Source of the DNA: Romboutsia lituseburensis
GTDB taxonomy: Bacteria; Bacillota; Clostridia; Peptostreptococcales; Peptostreptococcaceae
NCBI RefSeq assembly: GCF_024723825.1
Contig: NZ_JANQBQ010000001.1
Span: forward strand, 1,612,001 to 1,676,000
DNA length: 64,000 bases
Direction: 5' to 3'
A program made the translations under genes and the position numbers. Each line of letters begins with the position of its first letter. Position 1 is the stretch's first letter. Under the pieces are notes generated by a model. It was not told the DNA's origin. It did no database searches and worked only from the letters and a program-made list of their open reading frames with translations. Of the stretch, positions 55,536 through 64,000 are shown in pieces.

Positions 55536-55565
55536 GTTTAAGGTAGGTTTTACCCTACCTTAAAT
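55536..55565. terminator. Hairpin after ackA, probable terminator
   Basis: TTAAGGTAGG (55538-55547) and CCTACCTTAA (55554-55563) form a 10-bp stem just past the ackA stop. The following T-tract is weak, so termination is less certain. Confidence 0.5.
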
Positions 55566-55584
55566 CTATTATAACCATTTATAA

Positions 55585-56781
55585 TTATTTTACTAAAGAT
55601 AAAGTATCTCTAGCTATCATTAATTCTTCATTAGTTGGTATTAATAATATCTTAACTTTAGAATTTTCAGTAGATATTACTCTTTCTTTTCCTCTAACTT
55701 TATTAGCTTCTTTGTCCATAGTCATTCCTAAGAAGTTCATGTTTTCACATATAGCTTCTCTTATTTCTATACCATTTTCACCAACACCAGCAGTAAATAC
55801 TATCGCATCTGCTCCATTCATTTCTGCTATATAAGATCCTATATATTTCTTAACCTTTTGAACGTATGCATCTAAAGCAACTTGAGCTTTCTCGTCACCT
55901 TTTTCAGCAGCTCCTTCTATATCTCTGAAGTCACTTGATATTCCAGTCATTCCGTATACACCAGACTTCTTGTTCATTAAGTCAGATAATGCTTTAGCAT
56001 CTAATCCTTCTTTTTCCATTAAGAATGGTAATATAGCAGCATCTATATCTCCACATCTAGTACCCATTATTAATCCTTCTAATGGAGTGAATCCCATAGA
56101 TGTATCTACACACTTACCACCATCAACTGCAGCTATAGAAGCTCCGTTTCCTAAGTGACAAGTTACAACCTTAACGTCTTCTACATTCTTTCCTAACATA
56201 GCAGCAGCTCTTTGAGATACATACTTATGAGAAGTTCCGTGGAATCCGTATCTTCTTACACCGTATTTAGTGTATAATTCATGAGGTAAACCATATAAGT
56301 ATGATTTCTTAGGCATTGTTTGATGGAAAGCAGTATCGAATACTCCTACCATTGGTACACCTGGAAGTATAGCTTCACAAGCTTCTATTCCCATTATATT
56401 AGCTGGGTTATGAAGTGGTGCTAATTCAACACATTCTTGTAATGCAGCTTTAACTTCATCAGTTATTAAAACTGAACCTGCGAACTTTTCTCCACCGTGA
56501 ACTACTCTGTGTCCTACAGCTTCAACTTCACTTATTTCTTTAACTCCACCAAACTTAGCATCAACAACAGCGTCTAATACTAACTTTATAGCATCTTGAT
56601 GGTTTTTCATTGGTTGTTCTACAACTAATTTACCTTCAACACCATCTTTTTCTTGCTTAAGTATAGAACCTTCTATACCTATTCTTTCAACTAATCCTAT
56701 ACATAAAACTTCTTCATTTGACATATCTATTAATTGATATTTTAATGAAGAACTACCACAGTTTAATACTAATATTTTCAT
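55585..56781 (-). CDS. ackA: Acetate kinase
   Basis: Makes ATP from acetyl phosphate, 398 residues. [16 protein letters not shown] is the ASKHA phosphate-1 motif; [15 protein letters not shown] and [15 protein letters not shown] are family signatures. It stands alone without pta. A TGTCGAA Spo0A-box core lies upstream (56881-56887). Confidence 0.96.
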   Translation of the reverse strand: MKILVLNCGSSSLKYQLIDMSNEEVLCIGLVERIGIEGSILKQEKDGVEGKLVVEQPMKNHQDAIKLVLDAVVDAKFGGVKEISEVEAVGHRVVHGGEKFAGSVLITDEVKAALQECVELAPLHNPANIMGIEACEAILPGVPMVGVFDTAFHQTMPKKSYLYGLPHELYTKYGVRRYGFHGTSHKYVSQRAAAMLGKNVEDVKVVTCHLGNGASIAAVDGGKCVDTSMGFTPLEGLIMGTRCGDIDAAILPFLMEKEGLDAKALSDLMNKKSGVYGMTGISSDFRDIEGAAEKGDEKAQVALDAYVQKVKKYIGSYIAEMNGADAIVFTAGVGENGIEIREAICENMNFLGMTMDKEANKVRGKERVISTENSKVKILLIPTNEELMIARDTLSLVK

Positions 56782-57171
56782 TAGTATACCTCCTTAAAAT
56801 TTTATGAATAATATGTAAAAAGCCTAAATGGCTAATCTTTACAATGTATATTATTTTTATATTGTATACAGTAAACATCTTTCGACATAAAATAATATAC
56901 CACTTTTTTCTCCAAAAGTACAGTATTTAATACATTTATTTGAATTTATTGTTCAATTATATTCAATTAGAGAAAAATACTTACTTAAATACAATATATT
57001 TTGCTTAACATAGATTATTTTTATCTTTTTGTTATAATATTATAATATAATTATTTAAATTTATATTTATATTTTCTTAAAATAATAATAGAACGTATTT
57101 TTACTTACAATTAGATTTCTATTTATTTTTAAGAAACCCTCTATTTTAAATAAAACTAAAGGAGAAAATTT
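56782..57171. promoter_or_regulatory. Divergent control region between ackA and tmcAL
   Basis: No gene seen. TTCGACA at 56881-56887 is the core of a Spo0A box (TGTCGAA on the minus strand), about 100 bases before ackA. TATAAT-like boxes are at 57033-57048 for tmcAL, but no good -35. AAGGAGGT precedes ackA and AAGGAG precedes tmcAL. Confidence 0.45.
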
Positions 57172-58449
57172 ATGAATATACTTGGCTTAATAGTTGAATA
57201 TAATCCTTTTCATAATGGTCATCTATATCATTTAACTAAGTCTAAAGAAATAACAGGTGCAACTCATACCATAGCTATAATGAGCGGTAATTTTTTACAA
57301 AGGGGTGAACCTGCTTTATTCGACAAGTACACACGAGCTGAGATGGCTGTAAAAAATGGTGTTGACTTAGTTGTAGAACTCCCAACTATGTTTGCATGTC
57401 AAAGTGCAGAACTTTTTGCTCAGGGTGCTATAACTACTCTTAACTCATTAAATTGTATAAATTCTATATGCTTTGGTAGTGAAGAAGGCGATGTCGAAAT
57501 ACTTTACTCTATTTCTAAAATACTAGTAAATGAACCAGATGCTTTTAAAGAAATTTTAAAAATTCACTTAGATGAGGGTATGCTTTTCCCTACAGCTCGT
57601 AGTTTAGCATTATTTGACTATATTAATAACTATAACTCATTAAATATTTCAAAAGAAAAACTTTTGTCAATTTTAAATTCCTCTAATAATATTTTAGGAC
57701 TAGAGTATATAAAATGTCTACTTAAATTAAAAAGTAATATAAAACCTTTTACTATATCTAGAGTTTCAGCTTCATATAATTCTGAAGAAATAAAAAATGA
57801 TATATGCTCTGCTACTGCTATTAGAAAATCACTAAAAGAAAATAATAATTTATCACTTTTAAAAAATGTGGTTCCTTATAATACCTACGAGACTTTAAAT
57901 AGTAAATTAGATAATAATTTTTCACCTATGTTTGATGATAAGTATTTTGAAATTTTAAAATCTATAATACTTAGAGATAGTAATATTTTAAATACTTATT
58001 TTGATGTAAACGAAGGTATCGAAAACAAAATTTATCAAAATGTTTTTACATCATCGTGCCTTAATGATTTACACAGTTCTGTAAAATCAAAAAGATATAC
58101 TCTTACTAAAATTAAAAGGACTTTTAACAATATCTTACTAGGGATAACAAAAAATGATATGAGTTCAGTAAAAAACATATCTCAAATGCCTTATGTAAGA
58201 ATATTAGCTTTTAATGATAAAGGAAGAGAAATAATAAAAACTATAAAAAACAATTCTGATATAAATATTATTAATAAATTTTCTAAAACATCATTTTCAA
58301 TGGATGATACAGTATTTAAAACCTTAATTGATTATGATATTAAAGCAAGTAATATGTATAATTTAATATATTATAAAAATAACAAAGAGTTATTAAAAGG
58401 TCCTATGGACTATTATAAATCGCCAACTTATATAAGAACTCCAAAATAG
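57172..58449 (+). CDS. tmcAL: tRNA(Met) cytidine acetate ligase
   Basis: Nucleotidyltransferase (YlbM family) that acetylates C34 of elongator tRNA-Met using acetate and ATP. It has 425 residues; the N-terminal HIGH-type motif is [13 protein letters not shown], followed by [42 protein letters not shown]-like FGSEEGD and ATAIRKSLK complete the active site. It is one of few rightward genes and neighbours ackA, whose product acetate it uses. Confidence 0.93.
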   Translation: MNILGLIVEYNPFHNGHLYHLTKSKEITGATHTIAIMSGNFLQRGEPALFDKYTRAEMAVKNGVDLVVELPTMFACQSAELFAQGAITTLNSLNCINSICFGSEEGDVEILYSISKILVNEPDAFKEILKIHLDEGMLFPTARSLALFDYINNYNSLNISKEKLLSILNSSNNILGLEYIKCLLKLKSNIKPFTISRVSASYNSEEIKNDICSATAIRKSLKENNNLSLLKNVVPYNTYETLNSKLDNNFSPMFDDKYFEILKSIILRDSNILNTYFDVNEGIENKIYQNVFTSSCLNDLHSSVKSKRYTLTKIKRTFNNILLGITKNDMSSVKNISQMPYVRILAFNDKGREIIKTIKNNSDINIINKFSKTSFSMDDTVFKTLIDYDIKASNMYNLIYYKNNKELLKGPMDYYKSPTYIRTPK

Positions 58450-58482
58450 AGTGCATGATTTAATTGCACTCTATTTTTTAAT
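58443..58482. terminator. Bidirectional terminator between tmcAL and the lactate operon
   Basis: AAAATAGAGTGCA and TGCACTCTATTTT form a 13-bp stem with T-runs on both strands; the tmcAL stop codon is within it. It serves both convergent genes. Confidence 0.9.
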
Positions 58483-58487
58483 TTATA

Positions 58488-59879
58488 TTAATATATTTTT
58501 CCTGGATTTAATATATTTTTAGGGTCAAATGCCACTTTTATATTTTTTATTAAATTCATATATGGTTCATTTTGAGATTCATGTAAATATTCTTTCTTTG
58601 CATATCCGATTCCATGTTCACCTGAAACTTGACCTCTAAGTTCTCTAGATTTTTTATACATACAATCAAAACTCTGTTTTAATTTTAATTCCCAAGTTTC
58701 AGCATCCATTTCATCTCTTAGTGTATAAACATGAAGATTTCCATCGCCTGCATGGCCAAAACTTTTTATTCTAACGTTTAGTTCTTTTTGAAGGTCATGA
58801 GTATATCTTATAAATTCTGCTACTTTATCTCTAGGAACTACAACATCACACTCATCTATCTCTGTTGTTGATGCTTTTATAGCCTCTAAGAATGCTCCCC
58901 TAGCTGACCATATAGATTCATTTCTTTCTTGTGTATCTGATATAAATACGTCATATGCACCATTATCTAAACAAAGATGTGCTACATTTTCATACTCTTT
59001 TTCTATTTCTTCTTTACTGTTTCCATCAAATTTTAATAAAAGATATGCATCTGATGTATTATCAGGGAATTTTTTACCTAAAAATTCTTCTGATGCAAGT
59101 ATTACATCTCTTTCCATAAACTCTATAGCTGTTGGTATTGATTTTGATTTTATTATTTTAGGTACAGTTTCTATAGCTTGTGTTAAATCAGGAAATGGAA
59201 CTAATAAACTAATATCTTTTTTAGGTAAAGGTAGTAATTTAAGTATTGCTTTTGTAACTATTCCTAATGTTCCCTCTGATCCTACTATTAAATCTTTTAT
59301 GCTATATCCAGAACTATTTTTAACTACTTTTCCACCTACATTTATTATTTCACCGGTAGGAAGTACTACCTCTAAACCTCTTACATAGTCTCTTGTAACT
59401 CCATATTTTACAGCTCTCATACCACCAGCATTTGTATTTATATTTCCAGCTATTGTAGCACTTTTTTCACCTGGATCTGGTGGATAAAATAAATCTTTTT
59501 CTTGTACATATTGACCTATAGTCATTAACAATACACCCGGCTCAACTGTAAGAGTTAAGTTTTCTTCATCTAATTCTAATATTTTATTCATTTTGCTTAA
59601 ATTAAGCATTATACCGCCATTAATAGCTACAGCAGCTCCAACTAATCCAGTCCCTTGTCCTCTTGGTGTTACTGGTATATTTTTTTCATATGAATATTTC
59701 ATTATCTCAGATACTTGTTCTGTACTATTTGCATAAACTAAAACTTCAGGATATTTTTCTACTCCTCCTAATTCATCATGAGAAAAATCTTCACTTATAT
59801 CTTCCCCAACGATAACTTCCTCTTTTCCACAAACTTTTATTAAAAAATCTATATCATTTTTATCAATTTTTTTATACAT
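58488..59879 (-). CDS. lctD: FAD-dependent lactate dehydrogenase (GlcD/LctD family)
   Basis: Oxidises lactate to pyruvate. It has 463 residues: FAD-binding domain 4 (about 40-215, [21 protein letters not shown]) and a C-terminal FAD-oxidase domain with [16 protein letters not shown] and [13 protein letters not shown]. In Acetobacterium the homologue LctD forms an electron-confurcating complex with EtfB (LctB) and EtfA (LctC), encoded in this order here, so the lactate substrate is favoured over glycolate. Confidence 0.88.
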   Translation of the reverse strand: MYKKIDKNDIDFLIKVCGKEEVIVGEDISEDFSHDELGGVEKYPEVLVYANSTEQVSEIMKYSYEKNIPVTPRGQGTGLVGAAVAINGGIMLNLSKMNKILELDEENLTLTVEPGVLLMTIGQYVQEKDLFYPPDPGEKSATIAGNINTNAGGMRAVKYGVTRDYVRGLEVVLPTGEIINVGGKVVKNSSGYSIKDLIVGSEGTLGIVTKAILKLLPLPKKDISLLVPFPDLTQAIETVPKIIKSKSIPTAIEFMERDVILASEEFLGKKFPDNTSDAYLLLKFDGNSKEEIEKEYENVAHLCLDNGAYDVFISDTQERNESIWSARGAFLEAIKASTTEIDECDVVVPRDKVAEFIRYTHDLQKELNVRIKSFGHAGDGNLHVYTLRDEMDAETWELKLKQSFDCMYKKSRELRGQVSGEHGIGYAKKEYLHESQNEPYMNLIKNIKVAFDPKNILNPGKIY

Positions 59880-59892
59880 ATATATTCTCCCC

Positions 59893-61104
59893 CTATTCTT
59901 CTACTGTAAATGCCATCTCTAATTGATTTTGTTCTATTTTTTCAATAATTTTTGGAACTATTTCATAAACATCACCTACTAAAGATACATGCGCAACATC
60001 AAATATAGGAGCTTTTTCATCTTGGTTTATTGCTACTATATAATCAGACCCTTGCATACCAGCTACAAACTGAACTGCACCAGATACACCACAAGTTATA
60101 ATTAATTTAGGTTTTACTGTTCTTCCACTAAGACCTATTTGTTTTTTGGCATCTATCCATCCAGACTCTATTAATGGTCTTGTTCCTGCCACTTGAGCAT
60201 TTAAAACATCCGCTAGTTTGTATATCATATCCATATCTTCTTGTTTTTTTATTGCTCTACTAGCTACTATTATAACTTCTGCATCTTCAAGCCCTACTTC
60301 TCGTGTCTTAGGTTTAGTACTTAAAACATTTATATTTGATATTAGCTCTTTTTTATCAACATTGCATAAAGTAATTTTACCTTTTGGATTTTCAACTTCT
60401 TGAGGTGCTGAGAATATTTTATATCTTACTGTTGCAAATTGAGGTCTATTGTTTGGTGTATGTATATGAGCCATTATATTCCCGCCAAATGCCGGTCTTA
60501 TTTGATCTAGATCAGTATTTTCTTGTATATCTAATATAGTACAATCTGCTGTAAGTCCTGTTTTAAATCTAGCAGCAAGTCTAGGAGCTAAAGATCTTCC
60601 TAGAGTTGTTCCTCCAACTAACATTATTGTTGGTTTTATATTATTTATAAAGTTTTCTACCGCTTTAGTATATGGCTCAATTCTAAAGTTTTTAAATTCT
60701 TCACTGTCATAAACAAATACCTCATCAACTCCATAAGATAATAATTTATCACATTTATCTTTTATATTACTTCCTATAAATACACAGTATACAGGATGAT
60801 TTATTTTAGCTGCCATTTCACGTGCTTTACCTATTAGTTCATAAGTTACAGGATGTATGTCTCCCTCATGATGGTCTACATAAACAGTTATACCTCTCCA
60901 TTCATCTTTGTTTATTTCTATCCTTTGATCTTCTTCAAATTCAAATACCCCTTCTGGGCCTTTCTTTACACACAACTTACACATCTTACATCCAGAATTT
61001 ATTTCTAGTTTATTATCAACTATTTCTAAAGCATTAAACGGACATATTTTTACTATTTCTTCAATATTTTTTACTTTTTCATGATTTATAACTATTTTAG
61101 CCAT
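59893..61104 (-). CDS. lctC: Electron transfer flavoprotein alpha subunit with ferredoxin-like domain
   Basis: A 403-residue EtfA. The N-terminal 70 residues carry four cysteines of a [4Fe-4S] site (ICPFNAL, then CKMCKLC), the extension seen in LctC of bifurcating lactate dehydrogenases. The central EtfA domain and the C-terminal FAD domain ([48 protein letters not shown]) follow. It carries electrons between ferredoxin, NAD and LctD. Confidence 0.9.
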   Translation of the reverse strand: MAKIVINHEKVKNIEEIVKICPFNALEIVDNKLEINSGCKMCKLCVKKGPEGVFEFEEDQRIEINKDEWRGITVYVDHHEGDIHPVTYELIGKAREMAAKINHPVYCVFIGSNIKDKCDKLLSYGVDEVFVYDSEEFKNFRIEPYTKAVENFINNIKPTIMLVGGTTLGRSLAPRLAARFKTGLTADCTILDIQENTDLDQIRPAFGGNIMAHIHTPNNRPQFATVRYKIFSAPQEVENPKGKITLCNVDKKELISNINVLSTKPKTREVGLEDAEVIIVASRAIKKQEDMDMIYKLADVLNAQVAGTRPLIESGWIDAKKQIGLSGRTVKPKLIITCGVSGAVQFVAGMQGSDYIVAINQDEKAPIFDVAHVSLVGDVYEIVPKIIEKIEQNQLEMAFTVEE

Positions 61105-61116
61105 ATTTATCCCCCC

Positions 61117-61905
61117 TTAAATTAACTTTAATTCTTTCATTTTTTCAACTAAAATATCTGCAACCTCTTCTGCGCTACCTTTTAAAACCTCTTTTTCATT
61201 GTTTGATGTAGGAGGGAAGATTCTTAAAACTTGAGTTGGTGACCCATTTAATCCATAATTTTTTTCATCTTTATCTTCAAAATCATTTAAACTATACATT
61301 GGTATTTCTTTATTTTTAGTTTTTAATCCTAGTTTAAACGAAGGAAGTCTAGGTTGGAATATTCCTTTTTCTACAGTCATTAAACATGGAAACTCGATTT
61401 CACAAACTTCTAGTGTATTTGGCATATCCACTTCTACTACTATACTTTTTTCTTTTACCTCTACTATTTTAGTTACATTTGTAACATGTGGAATATTTAA
61501 AAATTCAGCTATTTCAGGACCAACTTGAGCAGTATCTCCATCAGTTGTTTGTTTTCCACAAATTATTAAATCTGGATTCCCAGTCTTTTTTATCCCTTGA
61601 GATATTGTATATGATGTAGCTAAAACATCTGCGCCTGCAAATTTTCTATCACTTAATATAGCTCCTTCATCAACACCCATCATAAAACTTTCTTCTATAA
61701 TTTGTTTTGCTTGTGGAGGACCCATAGTTATAACTTTTAAAGTTGCCCCTTTTTCTTGTTTTATTCTAAGAGCAGTTTCTAGTGCATACAAATCATATGG
61801 ATTCATTTTAGAATCTATACCATCTCTTTTTAGAACTCCTGTTACTTCATCCACTTCTACTTCGCTAGTTCCTGGAACTTGCTTTATACATGTTAAAATC
61901 TCCAT
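61117..61905 (-). CDS. lctB: Electron transfer flavoprotein beta subunit
   Basis: A 262-residue EtfB that holds the bifurcating FAD in Lct-type complexes. ILTCIKQVPGTSEVEVDE, MNPYDLYALETALRIK and GKQTTDGDTAQVGPEIAEFLNIP are the family motifs. It lies between larA and lctC with short spacers. Confidence 0.93.
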   Translation of the reverse strand: MEILTCIKQVPGTSEVEVDEVTGVLKRDGIDSKMNPYDLYALETALRIKQEKGATLKVITMGPPQAKQIIEESFMMGVDEGAILSDRKFAGADVLATSYTISQGIKKTGNPDLIICGKQTTDGDTAQVGPEIAEFLNIPHVTNVTKIVEVKEKSIVVEVDMPNTLEVCEIEFPCLMTVEKGIFQPRLPSFKLGLKTKNKEIPMYSLNDFEDKDEKNYGLNGSPTQVLRIFPPTSNNEKEVLKGSAEEVADILVEKMKELKLI

Positions 61906-61921
61906 TACATTTCCCCCTTAT

Positions 61922-63196
61922 CTACTTTACGATTACAGACACTCCATCTGGAATAACTACTACTTTTGCTTCTTCACCTTTTATCTTAAATGCCATATCT
62001 AAAGCTTCTTTAAAATTGTATGCATGCTTCATATGCATGTTCTTTATCATATTAGGATCACCTTGATCTGTAACCATTATTACAGTATGTTTTGCTAATA
62101 TTCTAGCTAATATCTGAAATTCCCATTGATCTGGTACCGTTTCACTTCTTGGAACCTTTCTTACCTTATCTAATACATCTTTAGGAGATTTAGAATTTGC
62201 TATGTTGTCGTAAAATGATTGGCCTCCATGTCCATCATTACATGCAGCAATCATTATTATTACTCCATTATCTTTACATGTAGCTTCTGCTGCTGTCATT
62301 CCTTTAACTGATTGATATACATTTTGATCTAATGGATAACCTCCATTTGTACTTACAACAATATCTGCTTTATTAGAATCTATCTTGGATAAGCTTGTTA
62401 CAAATTCACAACCTTTACTATGAGCTTTTTCAACATCTCCAGAAAAACATTCTATAATATTTTTATCTTGATCTATTACTACATTTACTATAAATGCTAA
62501 TTTAGCAGTTTTAGCTGCATAAACCATATCTTCATGAATAGGGTTTTTGTTTAATAATCCAGTTCTTGCATTTTTACTATCTATAAAATCACTGCAGTGA
62601 TTGTACATTATTGTTTTAGCTGAGGCGATTCCAGGTAATATACTTTTTCTTCCTCCTGAAAAACCAGCAAAGAAATGAGGTTCTATAAAACCTTCAGCAA
62701 TTAACAAGTCTGCATCATAAGCAAGTTTATTTAAATAAAAATCTCCCCCAGACGGTAATACGCCTGCTTTTATCATTTGACTATCATCTGTAGATATATG
62801 CATTATTATTTCTTCATTTTCTACTATATCTTCACCCATTTTGTAAATTAATTCTTCTCTTGTACTTGGTCTGTGGAAACCTGTTGCTATTAATATCTTT
62901 ATTTTTATATTTGGATTTGCGTCTCTTAATCTTCTTAATATTATCGGTAATGTTACTCTACTAGGCACAGGTCTTGTATGGTCACTAGTTATTATTACAA
63001 CATTATTTTTATCTTTTGCTAGTTCTTCTAGTTTTTTTGAACCTATAGGATTATCCATTGATTTTTCTACTATTGTATTTTGATCTAAACTTGCCTTATA
63101 TTGATGTGCTTTTGATTGTAATATGTCTAAAAAATTCTTATCCGGTATATCAATATTCATACCATTTTTAGAATAAGGAACTTTAAATTTAGGCAT
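61922..63196 (-). CDS. larA: Lactate racemase LarA family protein
   Basis: Nickel-pincer-cofactor racemase interconverting L- and D-lactate, 424 residues. ITSDHTRPVPS, IATGFHRPSTREE with catalytic-type histidine and GFSGGRKSILPGIAS with the lysine to which the cofactor is attached in LarA are all present. LarB, LarC and LarE needed to make the cofactor are not in this window. It lets the D-specific or L-specific dehydrogenase use both isomers. Confidence 0.88.
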   Translation of the reverse strand: MPKFKVPYSKNGMNIDIPDKNFLDILQSKAHQYKASLDQNTIVEKSMDNPIGSKKLEELAKDKNNVVIITSDHTRPVPSRVTLPIILRRLRDANPNIKIKILIATGFHRPSTREELIYKMGEDIVENEEIIMHISTDDSQMIKAGVLPSGGDFYLNKLAYDADLLIAEGFIEPHFFAGFSGGRKSILPGIASAKTIMYNHCSDFIDSKNARTGLLNKNPIHEDMVYAAKTAKLAFIVNVVIDQDKNIIECFSGDVEKAHSKGCEFVTSLSKIDSNKADIVVSTNGGYPLDQNVYQSVKGMTAAEATCKDNGVIIMIAACNDGHGGQSFYDNIANSKSPKDVLDKVRKVPRSETVPDQWEFQILARILAKHTVIMVTDQGDPNMIKNMHMKHAYNFKEALDMAFKIKGEEAKVVVIPDGVSVIVK

Positions 63197-63218
63197 TTTG
63201 TCACCCCCATTATTTTAA

Positions 63219-64000
63219 TTATATTCCTATAAAATTTCCACCTAGATATACTACTATCCCTAGTATGATTACATACACTAAACAAAACTTAATTGTAGAG
63301 CTAAATATTTTACCTTCTTTACCTATTAAACCTGTAGCAGATGTTGCTATTGCTATACTTTGAGGAGAAATCATTTTTCCTGCAGTTGCACCAGCTGTAT
63401 TAGCCGCTGCTATCCAATACGGATTTATTCCCAGTGATTTTGCTGCTTCTGATTGTAACCCTCCAAATAGTATATTTGCTGAAGTATCACTTCCTGTCAC
63501 AAAAGTTCCAATAGCTCCTAAAAGTGGCGCTATTATAGGATATAAAGTTCCTGTTATGGCACATAACCCAAAAGATATTGAGCTTGTCATAGTGCTATAT
63601 GACATTATTTTTGATATTGCAACTATTGATGTTATAGTTACAAATGATTTAGTTAATTGTTTTAATGTTTTTATGAATACATCTACCATAGTTGATATTT
63701 TAATTTTTTGAACTAATCCAGCTATAAATGTGGCTATAATTATCATCATACCTGGAGTATTTATCCAAGCAAAATGTATTGGTTTTGCGCCTTCTCCACT
63801 GTATATTTGAATATTGCTACTAAACTTAGCCAAAAACTCATTAACAAACGGAAATAAAGGACTTGCAATTAAAATTAACACACATAATAATATGTATGGA
63901 AGCCAAGCTAGTACACCTTGTTTAAGTGAAATTTTTGATTGAGCAATTACTTCACCATCTGAGTCATGTTGGATACTTTCACTTTTATTTTTCTTGTTCA
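63219..64000 (-). CDS. lctP: L-lactate permease (C-terminal part, runs off the window)
   Basis: A polytopic transporter of the LctP family; about 260 residues are visible. The frame stays open from GTG at 63881 back to the window edge (VIAQSKISLKQGVLAWLPYILLCV), so the real start is outside. GKMISPQSIAIATSATGLIGKEG and GTFVTGSDTSANILFGGLQ are family signatures. It starts the lactate operon, upstream of larA. Confidence 0.9.
   Translation of the reverse strand, partial: NKKNKSESIQHDSDGEVIAQSKISLKQGVLAWLPYILLCVLILIASPLFPFVNEFLAKFSSNIQIYSGEGAKPIHFAWINTPGMMIIIATFIAGLVQKIKISTMVDVFIKTLKQLTKSFVTITSIVAISKIMSYSTMTSSISFGLCAITGTLYPIIAPLLGAIGTFVTGSDTSANILFGGLQSEAAKSLGINPYWIAAANTAGATAGKMISPQSIAIATSATGLIGKEGKIFSSTIKFCLVYVIILGIVVYLGGNFIGI

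Overview
The window is low-GC, clostridial DNA with almost every gene on the minus strand. The gene set and order fit a spore-forming member of the Peptostreptococcaceae close to Clostridioides, Paeniclostridium or Romboutsia. The evidence is sigK without a pro-sequence, then a class B penicillin-binding protein, the udk/trmR/mltG group, spoIIM, spo0A, spoIVB, recN, dxs, the eight-gene spoIIIA operon, a fabK-type fatty acid cluster, ackA and a lactate operon. As I recall it, the order from sigK to ackA is that of the C. difficile chromosome, but I could not check this and I do not name a species.

Layout. 1-5700: start of sigK, a class B PBP, uridine kinase, two tRNA wobble-uridine modification genes and mltG, probably driven by a sigma-A-type promoter with a perfect Spo0A box just upstream. 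5870-17530: nucleoside salvage (pdp, punA, deoB), a xerD-like gene with eroded catalytic residues, spoIIM, a Nudix hydrolase, a conserved block (DUF3866, MraY-like transferase, glycosyltransferase, SteB, SteA) and cca. 17655-30575: a 12.85-kb integrated element, described below. 30508-37063: spo0A, spoIVB, recN, tlyA, dxs. 37379-42023: a DUF212 gene, ispA, xseB, xseA, a TsaD paralogue, nusB and an Asp23-family gene. 42159-47309: spoIIIAA-AH. 47471-55425: fabF, acpP, fabG, fabD, fabK, fabH, plsX, fapR, rpmF and yceD. 55585-58449: ackA and the divergent tmcAL. 58488-64000: glcD-type lactate dehydrogenase, etfA with a ferredoxin-like domain, etfB, larA and the end of a lactate permease, which together look like an electron-confurcating lactate oxidation operon.

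The main discovery is the element inserted in the 3' end of spo0A, the master regulator of sporulation. The last 21 or so codons of spo0A occur twice, as a 67-bp direct repeat (65 of 67 identical, 52 bp perfect) at 17655-17721 and 30509-30575. The intact spo0A uses the copy brought by the element. The displaced copy lies at the far end, next to what looks like the gene's original terminator. The element encodes a tyrosine recombinase with all catalytic residues beside spo0A, a small serine recombinase, an ORF6N/ANT antirepressor, a winged-helix replication-like protein, a three-gene membrane-protein cassette at the left edge and several unknown proteins. I see no capsid, terminase, relaxase or conjugation genes. 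It looks like a phage-satellite or plasmid-like element. Matching arm-type repeats lie inside both ends, and a possible small RNA lies downstream of the integrase.

A second theme is translational insulation. The ribosome-binding sites of spoIIM, the PBP gene, the integrase and one element gene lie in the 3' arm of strong hairpins, and sigK has a related inverted repeat over its start. At spoIIM and sigK a sigma-E-like promoter sits so that its own transcript would lack the pairing arm while read-through mRNA would contain it. This would keep sporulation genes embedded in housekeeping operons silent until their own promoter fires.
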